DNA of 36,517 nucleotides from an uncultured Methylococcaceae bacterium (GTDB taxonomy: Bacteria; Pseudomonadota; Gammaproteobacteria; Methylococcales; Methylomonadaceae), in NCBI GenBank assembly GCA_903927955.1, contig CAIYOW010000017.1, positions 1-36,517 on the forward strand, read 5' to 3'. Shown in pieces: positions 18,240 through 28,151 of the stretch; the first letter of the stretch is position 1, and every line of letters starts with the position of its first letter. The translations under genes were made by a program, and so were the position numbers. Under the pieces are notes generated by a model. It was not told where the DNA came from. It did no database searches and worked only from the letters and a program-made list of their open reading frames with translations.

Positions 18240-19277
18240 TTGGTCAGCGTGAGCCTTACAATTTCCATAGATGCAATGGGCGGCGATCATGGCCCAAAAG
18301 TCACTATTCCGGCATCACTGGATTGTTTAAAAGACAATCCGGCACTCAACTTGATATTGGTGGGTGATGAGGCCATTTTAAGGCCGTTGCTATCCCAAGC
18401 ATTAGGGGATTACCCGGGTCGGCTGAGCATACAGCATGCTTCCGAGTGTGTGGCTATGGATGAATCGCCAGCCAAAGCACTGAAAAATAAAAAAGATTCA
18501 TCTATGCGGGTGGCCATTAATTTGGTGCGCGATGGTCAGGCAGATGCTTGCGTCAGTGCCGGCAATACCGGCGCATTAATGGCGACGGCACGGTTTGTAT
18601 TAAAAATGATTCCTGGTATTGACCGCCCCGCCATTATATCCACTTTGCCTTCTATCTTTGGGCATACCCATGTGTTGGATTTAGGTGCGAATGTTGATTG
18701 CACCGCCGAACATCTGTTCCAGTTTGCCGTAATGGGCAATGAGCTGGTGAAGGCGGTGGACAGTATTGAGAATCCTCGGGTGGGCCTGCTAAACATTGGT
18801 GAGGAAGATGTAAAGGGTAACGAGCAAGTGAAAGCGGCGGCAAAACTGCTGGAAAGCTCGTCACTCAATTATATCGGCTATGTTGAGGGTGATTCCATTA
18901 ATGCAGGACACATTCCAGTGGACTTGATTGTTGTGGATGGCTTTGTGGGCAATGTCGCTTTAAAAGCGATAGAGGGTGCTGCAAAAATGATTGCGGGTGG
19001 TCTAAAAGACGCTTTTAACAAAAATTTGCTGGCCAAAATTGCTGGCCTTATCGCCTATCCTGTACTAAAGCTGTTCAAGCAGCGCATCGATCCACGCCGT
19101 TATAATGGTGCCAGTTTTTTGGGGCTGCGTGGGCTGGTTATTAAAAGCCATGGTGGTGCTGACCATTTGGCCTTTAAAACGGCTATCAATCTTGCTGAGT
19201 TGGAGATCAAGAAAGGCGTCATCCAAAAGATCAGCCAGCAGGTTGAAAAGACTTTATCTATGAGTACCCAAGCATGA
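18240..19277 (+). CDS. plsX: Phosphate acyltransferase PlsX (TTG 18240 or GTG 18249 start)
   Basis: [64 protein letters not shown]. Confidence 0.96.
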   Translation: MVSVSLTISIDAMGGDHGPKVTIPASLDCLKDNPALNLILVGDEAILRPLLSQALGDYPGRLSIQHASECVAMDESPAKALKNKKDSSMRVAINLVRDGQADACVSAGNTGALMATARFVLKMIPGIDRPAIISTLPSIFGHTHVLDLGANVDCTAEHLFQFAVMGNELVKAVDSIENPRVGLLNIGEEDVKGNEQVKAAAKLLESSSLNYIGYVEGDSINAGHIPVDLIVVDGFVGNVALKAIEGAAKMIAGGLKDAFNKNLLAKIAGLIAYPVLKLFKQRIDPRRYNGASFLGLRGLVIKSHGGADHLAFKTAINLAELEIKKGVIQKISQQVEKTLSMSTQA

Positions 19278-20239
19278 AGCGGTATGCGCGTGTAATCGGC
19301 ACGGGTGGCTATTTGCCGGAGAAAGTGCTGACCAATGATGATATTTCATTGCTGGTGGATACATCGGACAGTTGGATTTTTGGGCGGACGGGTATTAAAA
19401 GCCGCCATATTGCCGATGCTGAGGAAACCGCTTCAAGTATGGCGGAGATTGCCGCCAGAGAAGCATTGGCAGCCGCGCAACTTGGGGCAGATGCCATTGA
19501 CCTGATTATTGTGGCGACTGGCACACCTGATAGGGTCTATCCTAGCACGGCTTGTATTTTACAGCAGCGATTAGGTGTAAAAAATGCTGTTGCCTTTGAT
19601 GTGCAAGCAGCATGTTCAGGGTCGGTTTTCGCGCTTAGCATTGCCGACCAGTACATCAAATCTGGCACTGCCAACACAGTGCTTATTGTCGGCACAGAGC
19701 TTTGCTCGAGGATAGTCGATTGGACTGACCGCAGCACCTGTGTGCTGTTTGGCGATGGTGCCGGTGCATTGTTGCTTCAGGCATCGGAGCAGCAAGGTGT
19801 GTTGTCAACTCATATCCATTCAGATGGCGAATTTGGTGATCTGTTGTATTGCCCAAACCCGCAGGTAGCCCCCGAAGCCAATAAGGCACACGGTTACATC
19901 ACCATGCAGGGGAATGAGGTTTTTAAGGTTGCCGTCAATACATTAGGCAGGATTGTTGATGAAACATTGGCTGCTAATCATTTAGAATTAAGTGCCATAG
20001 ATTGGTTAGTCCCCCATCAGGCCAATATCCGAATTATCGCAGCAACCGCTAAAAAATTAAAAATGCCAATGGAGCAAGTCGTGGTCACACTTGAAACACA
20101 AGGCAACACTTCGTCTGCCTCTGTGTTGTTGGCTTTTAATGAGGCGGTGCGTGATAGCCGTATCCAGCGCGGACAGATTGTGCTGCTTGAGGCATTTGGC
20201 GCTGGATTTACTTGGGGTTCGGCATTAATCAGATATTAA
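19274..20239 (+). CDS. fabH: 3-oxoacyl-ACP synthase III FabH
   Basis: [50 protein letters not shown] (active-site Cys), [20 protein letters not shown]. Confidence 0.97.
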   Translation: MKRYARVIGTGGYLPEKVLTNDDISLLVDTSDSWIFGRTGIKSRHIADAEETASSMAEIAAREALAAAQLGADAIDLIIVATGTPDRVYPSTACILQQRLGVKNAVAFDVQAACSGSVFALSIADQYIKSGTANTVLIVGTELCSRIVDWTDRSTCVLFGDGAGALLLQASEQQGVLSTHIHSDGEFGDLLYCPNPQVAPEANKAHGYITMQGNEVFKVAVNTLGRIVDETLAANHLELSAIDWLVPHQANIRIIAATAKKLKMPMEQVVVTLETQGNTSSASVLLAFNEAVRDSRIQRGQIVLLEAFGAGFTWGSALIRY

Positions 20240-20270
20240 TAATAACTAAAATAACATTTACCATAATCAG

Positions 20271-21215
20271 ATGAACAAGCCTTCACCTAACCTTGCCTTT
20301 GTGTTCCCTGGACAAGGCTCGCAATCTCCTGGGATGTTGGATGATTTGGCAGGGCATCATCCTGAAGTCAAACATGCCTTTGATCTGGCATCCAATGTGC
20401 TGGGCAAAGATTTGTGGGATATACTCAATAACAAACCCGATGAATTGGCGCAAACCGGCAACACACAACCCATTATGCTGACTGCTGGGGTAGCGGTTTG
20501 GCAAGTGTGGTGCAAGCTAAGTGCCGTGCGTCCAGCTTGGATGGCGGGACATAGCCTGGGCGAATACACAGCCTTGGTATGTAGCGGCGCACTGGGATTT
20601 GAGGATGCTGTCGCGCTTGTGGCAACCCGTGGGCAATTGATGCAGGAAGCTGTGCCGCAAGGTGAGGGTGGTATGGCCGCTATTATCGGCCTTAACGACC
20701 AAGAAGTTATCAATATCTGTGCGGAAGTGGCTCTTGATGAGATTGTCGCGGCGGTAAACTTCAATTCAGTGGGGCAGGTGGTCATTGCCGGTAATATTGC
20801 TGCCGTTAATCGCGCCATGCAAGCCGCTAAGGCGGCAGGGGCAAAGCTTACCGTTCCTATACCGATCAGTGTGCCATCGCATTGCCTGCTCATGAAGCCC
20901 GCAGCGGAGAAGCTTGCCATGTATTTAGAAGGTGTCGAGTTCAAGACACCAGAAATAACACTAATCCATAACGTCGATATTGCTTCGCATAGCAGCTCCT
21001 ATGCCATCAGGGCGGCATTAACAGAGCAGCTTTATTTACCGGTGCGCTGGGTGGAAACAATCACTTATCTTCATAGCCAAGAAGTCGCCAATTTTGTTGA
21101 GTGCGGCCCTGGCAAGGTGTTGGTTGGATTGAACAAGCGCATTGTAAAGGCGGCAGGGCATTGGGCGTTGCTGGACACAGAAACCATGATGAATGTAGCG
21201 GAGCAAGTGGCATGA
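20271..21215 (+). CDS. fabD: Malonyl-CoA:ACP transacylase FabD
   Basis: FVFPGQGSQSPGM, GHSLGEYTALV, QPIMLTAGVA, VECGPGKVLVGLNKR. Confidence 0.97.
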   Translation: MNKPSPNLAFVFPGQGSQSPGMLDDLAGHHPEVKHAFDLASNVLGKDLWDILNNKPDELAQTGNTQPIMLTAGVAVWQVWCKLSAVRPAWMAGHSLGEYTALVCSGALGFEDAVALVATRGQLMQEAVPQGEGGMAAIIGLNDQEVINICAEVALDEIVAAVNFNSVGQVVIAGNIAAVNRAMQAAKAAGAKLTVPIPISVPSHCLLMKPAAEKLAMYLEGVEFKTPEITLIHNVDIASHSSSYAIRAALTEQLYLPVRWVETITYLHSQEVANFVECGPGKVLVGLNKRIVKAAGHWALLDTETMMNVAEQVA

Positions 21216-21940
21216 ACAAAGCTGTGGCATTAGTGACCGGCGCAAGCCGTGGTATTGGCAAAGCCATTGCGGAACGGTTGGCTGTAGATGGTTTTTATGT
21301 GATCGGCACCGCAACAACAGCGAGTGGGGCGGATGCCATTACGCATTATCTTGGTGATAATGGTATGGGCATGTCGTTGGATGTCACCGATGCCGATGCT
21401 ATTGAGGCTGCCATCAAGACAATCAACGATACCTATGGTGTACCCGCAGTGCTGGTCAACAATGCTGGCATTACCCGTGACAATCTGCTGATGCGCATGA
21501 AGGACGAAGAATGGGATGATATTATCAGCACCAATCTGACATCGGTGTACCGTATGAGCAAGGCGGTGTTGCGCGGCATGATGAAAGCCCGATACGGGCG
21601 TATCATCAATATATCTTCTGTCGTCGGCGTTACCGGCAATGCGGGGCAGGCCAATTATGCCGCAGCCAAAGCAGGTATGATAGGCTTTGCCAAAGCTATG
21701 GCCAAAGAAGTGGGGTCGCGTAACATTACCGTCAATACCGTGGCACCTGGCTTCATTGACACGGACATGACGCGCGAGCTGAATGACGCAATTAAGACCT
21801 CGCTGCTGGCCGCAATTCCCTTGTCACGATTAGGGGATAGCAAAGAGGTTGCCCACGCGGTGGCCTTTTTGGCATCGGAAGGTGCCGCCTACATCACAGG
21901 CGAAACTTTGCATGTGAACGGCGGCATGTTTATGCCTTAA
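21212..21940 (+). CDS. fabG: 3-oxoacyl-ACP reductase FabG
   Basis: VTGASRGIGKAIAERLA, LVNNAGITRDNLLMRMKDEEWDDI, INISSVVGVTGNAGQANYAAAKAG, APGFIDTDMT; start at MNKAVALVTGAS (4-nt overlap with fabD). Confidence 0.97.
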   Translation: MNKAVALVTGASRGIGKAIAERLAVDGFYVIGTATTASGADAITHYLGDNGMGMSLDVTDADAIEAAIKTINDTYGVPAVLVNNAGITRDNLLMRMKDEEWDDIISTNLTSVYRMSKAVLRGMMKARYGRIINISSVVGVTGNAGQANYAAAKAGMIGFAKAMAKEVGSRNITVNTVAPGFIDTDMTRELNDAIKTSLLAAIPLSRLGDSKEVAHAVAFLASEGAAYITGETLHVNGGMFMP

Positions 21941-21942
21941 TA

Positions 21943-21972
21943 TTGTAGTTCTATTGCAATATCAAGTATAAT
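21943..21972 (+). promoter_or_regulatory. Predicted sigma70 promoter for acpP
   Basis: TTGTAG - 18 nt - TATAAT in the fabG-acpP gap. Confidence 0.55.
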
Positions 21973-22074
21973 TCGCGAACCGTCTGGAATTTCCGGAGGC
22001 GGGATTTCAAGAACAATAAATAACAATACCATTGTAAGTCACCTAAATACTTACATTGTTTGAGGATAATAATT

Positions 22075-22305
22075 ATGAGCAATATTGAAGAACGGGTAAA
22101 AAAGATTGTCGCTGAGCAATTAGGCGTTAAGGAACAAATCGCTAATGATGCTTCGTTTGTGGATGATCTTGGTGCTGATTCTCTTGATACCGTTGAACTC
22201 GTGATGGCTCTTGAAGAAGAGTTTGAGTGTGAAATTCCAGACGAAGATGCTGAAAAAATCACCACCGTTCAGCAAGCCATCGATTACGTAGAAAAAAACG
22301 CATAA
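22075..22305 (+). CDS. acpP: Acyl carrier protein
   Basis: [18 protein letters not shown]...[20 protein letters not shown] (phosphopantetheine Ser in DSLD). Confidence 0.98.
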   Translation: MSNIEERVKKIVAEQLGVKEQIANDASFVDDLGADSLDTVELVMALEEEFECEIPDEDAEKITTVQQAIDYVEKNA

Positions 22306-22384
22306 CCACCTGATAGCATTGGGTGGGCGTTGCCCATCCATTGTAACAACCACCCAGCCTTAATTTTTCTTACGGTAAAGTACA

Positions 22385-23629
22385 TTGAGCAAGCGTCGAG
22401 TTGTCATAACTGGATTAGGTGCCGTAACACCTCTAGCAAACACCGTCTTGGAAACATGGAATGGCATAATCAATGGCAAAAGCGGCATCAGCTTTATAGA
22501 ATCTTTTGATATTTCTCCATTTTCCACGATTTTTGGCGGAGTCATACGCAATCTCGACATCCACCAATATATACCCGAAAAAGATGCCAAGCGTATGGAT
22601 GGTTTCATCCATTATGGTATAGCCGCTGGCTGCCAAGCCTTTGAAGATTCTGGCATTGAAGTGACCGAAGAAAACGCGTGCCGGATTGGCGTGGCCATTG
22701 GTTCTGGTATAGGTGGCATCACGGGCATAGAAGAATGCTACGCTGTCTATGATAAAAGCGGCCCGCGCCGCATCTCCCCCTTCTTTGTCCCTGGCAATAT
22801 CATCAACATGATATCAGGTAACCTCTCCATTAAGTATGGCTTGAAAGGTCCGAATTATGCCATTGTTACCGCTTGTGCGACGGGTACACATAACATTGGT
22901 GATGCCGCACGGCTTATTATGTATAACGATGCCGACGTGATGCTGGCGGGCGGTGCCGAACGTTGTACTTCGTCCCCCACAGCAATGGGTGGGTTTGCCT
23001 CTGCCAAGGCCTTGTCAAGGCGCAATGATGACCCGCAGAAAGCCAGCCGCCCGTGGGACCGTGACCGGGATGGCTTTGTCCTGAGCGATGGCGCAGGTGT
23101 TGTGGTGCTTGAAGAGCTGGAACATGCTAAAGCCCGTGGCGCAAAAATTTATGCAGAATTAGTTGGTTTTGGCATGAGTGGCGATGCTTATCACATTACC
23201 ACCCCGGCAGAAGGTGGCGAAGGTGCTGCCCGCTGTATTAAGAATGCATTGCGTGATGCAGGCATCAATGCTGAGCAAGTTGATTATATTAACGCCCATG
23301 GCACATCAACGCCAGCAGGAGATCTTGGCGAAACCTTGGCTATGAAAGCAGCCTTGGGCGGCCATGCCTATAAAGTTGCCATTAGCTCGACCAAATCAAT
23401 GATTGGTCATTTGCTCGGTGCTGCGGGTGGAATTGAGGCAGTGCTGACGGCATTAAGCATCAAGCATCAAGTAGCGCCAGCCACTATCAATTTAGATAAT
23501 CAAGACCCGCAATGTGATCTTGACTACGTCCCTAATATTTCAAGAGAAATGACCATTAATGTTGCCTTGTCGAATTCCTTCGGTTTTGGCGGCACTAATG
23601 GGACATTAGTGTTCCGGCGCTATTCCTGA
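22385..23629 (+). CDS. fabF: 3-oxoacyl-ACP synthase II FabF (TTG start)
   Basis: RRVVITGLGAVTPL, VTACATGTHNIGDA, INAHGTSTPAGDLGET, STKSMIGHLLGAAGGIEAV, NSFGFGGTNGTLVF; codon at 22385 is TTG with no nearby in-frame ATG. Confidence 0.97.
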   Translation: MSKRRVVITGLGAVTPLANTVLETWNGIINGKSGISFIESFDISPFSTIFGGVIRNLDIHQYIPEKDAKRMDGFIHYGIAAGCQAFEDSGIEVTEENACRIGVAIGSGIGGITGIEECYAVYDKSGPRRISPFFVPGNIINMISGNLSIKYGLKGPNYAIVTACATGTHNIGDAARLIMYNDADVMLAGGAERCTSSPTAMGGFASAKALSRRNDDPQKASRPWDRDRDGFVLSDGAGVVVLEELEHAKARGAKIYAELVGFGMSGDAYHITTPAEGGEGAARCIKNALRDAGINAEQVDYINAHGTSTPAGDLGETLAMKAALGGHAYKVAISSTKSMIGHLLGAAGGIEAVLTALSIKHQVAPATINLDNQDPQCDLDYVPNISREMTINVALSNSFGFGGTNGTLVFRRYS

Positions 23630-23651
23630 TAGTCAGGCGGCTGGCCTGCCA

Positions 23652-24500
23652 ATGATTCTAGTCAACGGCGAACACACAGACGCTATTGCAATTGCTGACC
23701 GTGGCTTACAGTACGGCGATGGTGTTTTTGAAACCATCGCTGTCATGGATGGCAATCCCCTCTTGCTTGACCAGCATTTAGTCCGTTTAGAGGCGGGCTG
23801 TCAAACCCTTGCCATAAATTGTCCTGATCGTACTGTGCTGGCCTCAGAAGTTGCCAACTGCTGCCGCCATGCGGCCCGGCATTTTAAATCTGGCAATGCG
23901 GTGATTAAAATCATTGTGACCCGTGGCTCAGGTGGACGCGGTTACCGCCCGCCCGCGCAAACAACCCCTACCCGTATTATCAGTTTGTATCCTTGGCCGA
24001 CCACGCCAAAAAACTATGCTACCGAAGGCGTCACCCTACGTTTTTGCCAGACCCGACTGGGCATTAACCCGAGCTTGGCGGGCATTAAGCATCTGAACCG
24101 GCTGGAGCAAGTGCTGGCAAGGGCCGAGTGGGATGATCCTGATATTCAGGAAGGTGTTATGCTTGACGTGAATGACCAAGTGATCGAAGGCACTATGAGC
24201 AATCTGTTTTATGTAAAAGCTAACAGCCTTTATACCGCTAGTTTAAAGCAAGCGGGTATTGCTGGCATTGTACGCCAACAGATCATCAGTTTAGCGCATA
24301 AATCGGGGCATTGTGTTACTGAACACACCTATAACCAAGACATGTTATTGGCTGCCGATGAAATATTTATCAGCAATTCCATTATAGGTATCTGGCCGGT
24401 CAAGCAAATTGAGCAACACCCTTTTACCATTGGCCCCGTTACTTGGCATTTACAAGCGGCTCTCATGCAGATGATGTGCGGGAATCGTTGTGCAAACTAA
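23652..24500 (+). CDS. pabC: Aminodeoxychorismate lyase PabC (class IV aminotransferase fold)
   Basis: RGLQYGDGVFETIAVMDG, GIKHLNRLEQVLAR, VIEGTMSNLFYV; pabC-mltG-tmk-holB synteny. Confidence 0.93.
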   Translation: MILVNGEHTDAIAIADRGLQYGDGVFETIAVMDGNPLLLDQHLVRLEAGCQTLAINCPDRTVLASEVANCCRHAARHFKSGNAVIKIIVTRGSGGRGYRPPAQTTPTRIISLYPWPTTPKNYATEGVTLRFCQTRLGINPSLAGIKHLNRLEQVLARAEWDDPDIQEGVMLDVNDQVIEGTMSNLFYVKANSLYTASLKQAGIAGIVRQQIISLAHKSGHCVTEHTYNQDMLLAADEIFISNSIIGIWPVKQIEQHPFTIGPVTWHLQAALMQMMCGNRCAN

Positions 24501-25524
24501 GCAACTGGTTGCGTTATTATTAATAGTTATACTGTTTGCCAGCTGGGCAGCGTGGTTAAGTTATGTGACCGTATTAACAGCTCCAGCCGTTGTGGGTGCG
24601 CCAGTGACGGTGGAGATAGCAAAAGGTGATTCGTTTGACAAGATTACCAGCAAGCTTATCGAGCAGAAGCTAGCGATAAAACCACTTTGGTTCAAAGTAG
24701 TCGCTTTTCAGCACAACACTTATCAGCGGCTGAAAGCAGGCGAATATGAGTTGCCGGTGGGGGCTACCGTTCCGCAAATATTGATGCTGTTGGCTTTGGG
24801 CAAAACCAAACAACATGCCATCACTTTTCCTGAAGGCTGGTCTTTTAGGCAATTACTTGACGAACTGTCTAAAAATCAGTTTATTGGGCATACGGCAGAG
24901 CTGGCACCAGCAGCTGTGGGACTATTAGCTGATGCCACAGCCGTAAAAAAAGTGTTTTCAGCGCAAGGGATTGAACTGGCGCATCCAGAGGGTCTATTTT
25001 TTCCGGACACCTACTGTTTTGCCAAAAACACTCAAGATGTTGCCGTGTTAAAAATGGCTTATGACAAAATGCAACGGATAGTAGCCCACGAATGGCAATA
25101 TAAAGCGGATGGCTTGCCTTTGAAGTCGCCCTACGAAGCATTGATCTTGGCGTCGGTGATTGAAAAAGAAACTGGGCATAAATCTGAGCGGCCGCAAATT
25201 GCCGGGGTGTTTACCCGCCGCTTGCAGGCAGGTATGTTGTTGCAAACCGATCCAACAGTGATTTACGGTATGGGGGAACTTTACCACGGTAACATTTCCC
25301 GTCAAGATTTGCTTGAGGCAACACCCTACAACACCTACCAGTTTAAAGGCCTTCCCCCCACACCCATAGCCATGCCTGGACAAGATGCTATCCATGCCGC
25401 TTTGCATCCGGACAGTGGCGATAGCCTTTATTTTGTCGCCCGAGGCGATGGCAAGCATGTATTTTCGGCCACCTTGGCAGCCCATAACCAAGCTGTCAAT
25501 CTATATCAAAGAAAGCAACCATGA
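24490..25524 (+). CDS. mltG: Endolytic transglycosylase MltG (GTG start)
   Basis: N-terminal TM; ILASVIEKETG catalytic Glu motif; VFTRRLQAGMLLQTDPTVIYG; YNTYQFKGLPPTPIAMPG. Confidence 0.96.
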   Translation: MQTKQLVALLLIVILFASWAAWLSYVTVLTAPAVVGAPVTVEIAKGDSFDKITSKLIEQKLAIKPLWFKVVAFQHNTYQRLKAGEYELPVGATVPQILMLLALGKTKQHAITFPEGWSFRQLLDELSKNQFIGHTAELAPAAVGLLADATAVKKVFSAQGIELAHPEGLFFPDTYCFAKNTQDVAVLKMAYDKMQRIVAHEWQYKADGLPLKSPYEALILASVIEKETGHKSERPQIAGVFTRRLQAGMLLQTDPTVIYGMGELYHGNISRQDLLEATPYNTYQFKGLPPTPIAMPGQDAIHAALHPDSGDSLYFVARGDGKHVFSATLAAHNQAVNLYQRKQP

Positions 25525-26144
25525 AGCGCGGTAAATTTATCACCTTAGAAGGCGGTGAGGGCGTGGGAAAATCGACCAACCTAATATTCTTAAGGGAGGT
25601 GTTTGAACAGCGCAAAATCCCCGTCACAGTGGCCCGAGAACCTGGCGGTACCCAAATGGCGGAACAGCTTCGGCATTTGTTGCTGGATACCGGTAAAGAA
25701 GCCATTGGCAAAAAAACAGAGCTATTATTGATGTTTGCCGCACGGGCGCAGCATATTAAACATGTCATCGAACCGGCTTTGGCAAAAGGCCAATGGGTGT
25801 TGTGTGACCGGTTCACCGATTCCACTTACGCTTATCAAGGCGGTGGGCGTAACATGAAATCCGTCAATATAGAATGGCTGGAAAGGTTTGTGCAAGGCAA
25901 TTTAAGGCCGGATTTGACCATTTTGCTGGATGCGCCGGTAGAAACCGGCATGAGACGGGCGCGCAAACGCATCTTTACAGACCGCTTTGAATCAGAACAA
26001 ATCAGCTTTTTTGAACGGGTCAGGGAGGCGTATTTAGTTTTGGCAGCAGCTAATCCTGACCGTATCAAAGTTATTCGGGCTGACCGTCCCTTGTCAGACG
26101 TCCAAGATGCCATTATTGAGGCACTTATCCCATTATTTGAATGA
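25521..26144 (+). CDS. tmk: Thymidylate kinase
   Basis: FITLEGGEGVGKSTN P-loop, VAREPGGTQMAEQLR, CDRFTDSTYAYQGGGR. Confidence 0.97.
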   Translation: MKRGKFITLEGGEGVGKSTNLIFLREVFEQRKIPVTVAREPGGTQMAEQLRHLLLDTGKEAIGKKTELLLMFAARAQHIKHVIEPALAKGQWVLCDRFTDSTYAYQGGGRNMKSVNIEWLERFVQGNLRPDLTILLDAPVETGMRRARKRIFTDRFESEQISFFERVREAYLVLAAANPDRIKVIRADRPLSDVQDAIIEALIPLFE

Positions 26145-27163
26145 CACCTTTATTTACCTGGCAATACCCCGATTGGGCGAGGTTAAGCCAATATCGCGAT
26201 CAGCAACGAATCCCCCAAGCCATGCTTTTGCTAGGCCGTAGCGGTTTGGGCAAACAGCGGCTGGCCCGGCAATTTGCAGAATCGTTGCTGTGTGCAGAAC
26301 CGCAACCAGCAAGTTATTTGCCCTGTGGGGCATGCAAATCTTGCCAGCTCTTGCAAGCCGGATTTCATCCGGATTTTTTTCAGATCAGTCCTGAAAGCCT
26401 AGGCAAAGACATCACCATTGATCAAATGCGTGGACTGATTGAGGTGCTGACATTAAAGCCTCAGTATGCCCAATACCGGGTCATTATCATAGACCCTGCT
26501 GATCAAATGAACCTAAGGGCACAAAACGCTTTCTTAAAGTGTTTGGAAGAACCGGCCGATCGCAGCGTTATCTTGATGATAACGGAACGGCCGGGTAAAT
26601 TGCCTGCCACTATTGTGAGCCGTTGCCAGCAATTTGCATTGACCGTTCCCCCGCGACCACAAGTGATGGCTTGGCTGGCGACGGAAACGCAGCAACAGGA
26701 CTTAGCGTTGCCGTACTGCTTGGCACAAGGTGCGCCGCTAAAGGCATTGGCATATTGTACAGAGAATACCCTGCCGTTACGCCAAGATTGCTTTAAAGCG
26801 TGGTTGGAGCTGGCAAACCACAAAAGATCGCCGGTGCAAATCGCCGAGCTATGGAAAACCCTGCCCGAAGCACAATTACTGGTTTGGCTGCTATCTTGGG
26901 TGTCAGATATTATCAAATGCCATTATAAAGCCAGTACTAACCAGTTGGGCAATCCTGACTTGCAACCAAGCTTGCAAGTGTTGGCCCAACGGCTACAATT
27001 ATTAGATATGTTTAATTTCTACCAATTGTTGCTGTGTCGCTATACCGTCATCGACAGCACTCTCAATAAACAGCTATTGTTTGAAGAAATACTGATTCAT
27101 TGGCAAATGCTGAATTTTAACAATGGCTCATCAGGTCACCTATCCAAATCAATAGCACGTTGA
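26141..27163 (+). CDS. holB: DNA polymerase III subunit delta' HolB
   Basis: LLLGRSGLGKQRLARQFAESLLC, CGACKSC zinc motif, AQNAFLKCLEEP, ATIVSRCQQF. Confidence 0.95.
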   Translation: MTPLFTWQYPDWARLSQYRDQQRIPQAMLLLGRSGLGKQRLARQFAESLLCAEPQPASYLPCGACKSCQLLQAGFHPDFFQISPESLGKDITIDQMRGLIEVLTLKPQYAQYRVIIIDPADQMNLRAQNAFLKCLEEPADRSVILMITERPGKLPATIVSRCQQFALTVPPRPQVMAWLATETQQQDLALPYCLAQGAPLKALAYCTENTLPLRQDCFKAWLELANHKRSPVQIAELWKTLPEAQLLVWLLSWVSDIIKCHYKASTNQLGNPDLQPSLQVLAQRLQLLDMFNFYQLLLCRYTVIDSTLNKQLLFEEILIHWQMLNFNNGSSGHLSKSIAR

Positions 27164-27244
27164 TTGCGACATTATCAGAATGGTTGGTTACAATCACGCA
27201 GGTAATTTACAACACCCCATTCCCTTATCTTAAGAGACCACGCC

Positions 27245-28021
27245 ATGTTCATCGATTCGCATTGCCATCTAGACCGTATCGATCTTGCTCCTTTCCAAGG
27301 TAGTTTTGACAACTTTGTCACTGATGCTAATCACCAAGGCATCAGCGGTATGCTCTGTATTGCCATCGATTTGGAAGCCTATCCGGCCATGCTGGCGATG
27401 GTCACGCCTTATGCCCACATTAATGTCAGCGTGGGTGTCCATCCCAATGTCAAGGAAGATTGGGAGCCAACCGTCGAAGAGCTGGTGAATTTGGGGGAGG
27501 ACGATAAGGTATTGGCAATAGGTGAAACTGGGCTGGACTACTACCGTGCCGGATGCGCGGTCACTGACCAGCAGCAACGCTTTAGAAACCACATCCGCGC
27601 CGCCAAAATTTTGGGCAAACCGCTGATTATCCATACCCGCGAAGCACAAGCGGACACATTGCGGCTATTGGCCGAAGAAGGGGCCGCCGATGTTGGTGGT
27701 ATTATCCACTGCTTCACCGAAGATTGGGCTTTTGCTGAACAGGCCTTAGACCTTAATTTTTATATTTCTTTTTCCGGTATCATCACGTTTAATAATACCC
27801 AAGCCATTAAAGAAGTGGCTCAGAAAGTACCGCACGACCGATATTTGATTGAGACCGACGCGCCCTATCTGGCTCCCGCCCCGCATCGGGGTAAACCTAA
27901 CTATCCTATGTATGTCCGCCATGTAGCCGACTGTATTGCCCAATTACGGTGCGTCAGCAGCGAAGAAATTGCCCAACAATCCGGAAAAAATTTCCATTCG
28001 TTATTTAAGCTGGCGGGTTAG
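27245..28021 (+). CDS. tatD: TatD family metal-dependent DNase
   Basis: MFIDSHCHLDRIDL, AIGETGLDYYRA, PLIIHTREA, GIIHCFTED, LIETDAPYLAPAPHRGKPNYP. Confidence 0.95.
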   Translation: MFIDSHCHLDRIDLAPFQGSFDNFVTDANHQGISGMLCIAIDLEAYPAMLAMVTPYAHINVSVGVHPNVKEDWEPTVEELVNLGEDDKVLAIGETGLDYYRAGCAVTDQQQRFRNHIRAAKILGKPLIIHTREAQADTLRLLAEEGAADVGGIIHCFTEDWAFAEQALDLNFYISFSGIITFNNTQAIKEVAQKVPHDRYLIETDAPYLAPAPHRGKPNYPMYVRHVADCIAQLRCVSSEEIAQQSGKNFHSLFKLAG

Positions 28022-28023
28022 GT

Positions 28024-28053
28024 TAACCAACGAAATGACCAAATTGGTTTTTT
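28024..28053 (+). terminator. Weak candidate intrinsic terminator after tatD
   Basis: AACCAA(28025-28030)...TTGGTT(28044-28049) followed by a T-rich tract. Confidence 0.35.
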
Positions 28054-28151
28054 ATTGAAAAAAAAATGTCATGAAACTGTTAAAATAAAACCTTACCATT
28101 ACAATAAGCGTACCGTACTGAAATTTTCCCCCCACTCAGAGGCGACCCATC

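Noticed and set aside
20357-20944. 195-aa minus-strand ORF opposite fabD
   Set aside because: Antisense to fabD; Ala/Ser/Thr-rich shadow ORF without motifs.
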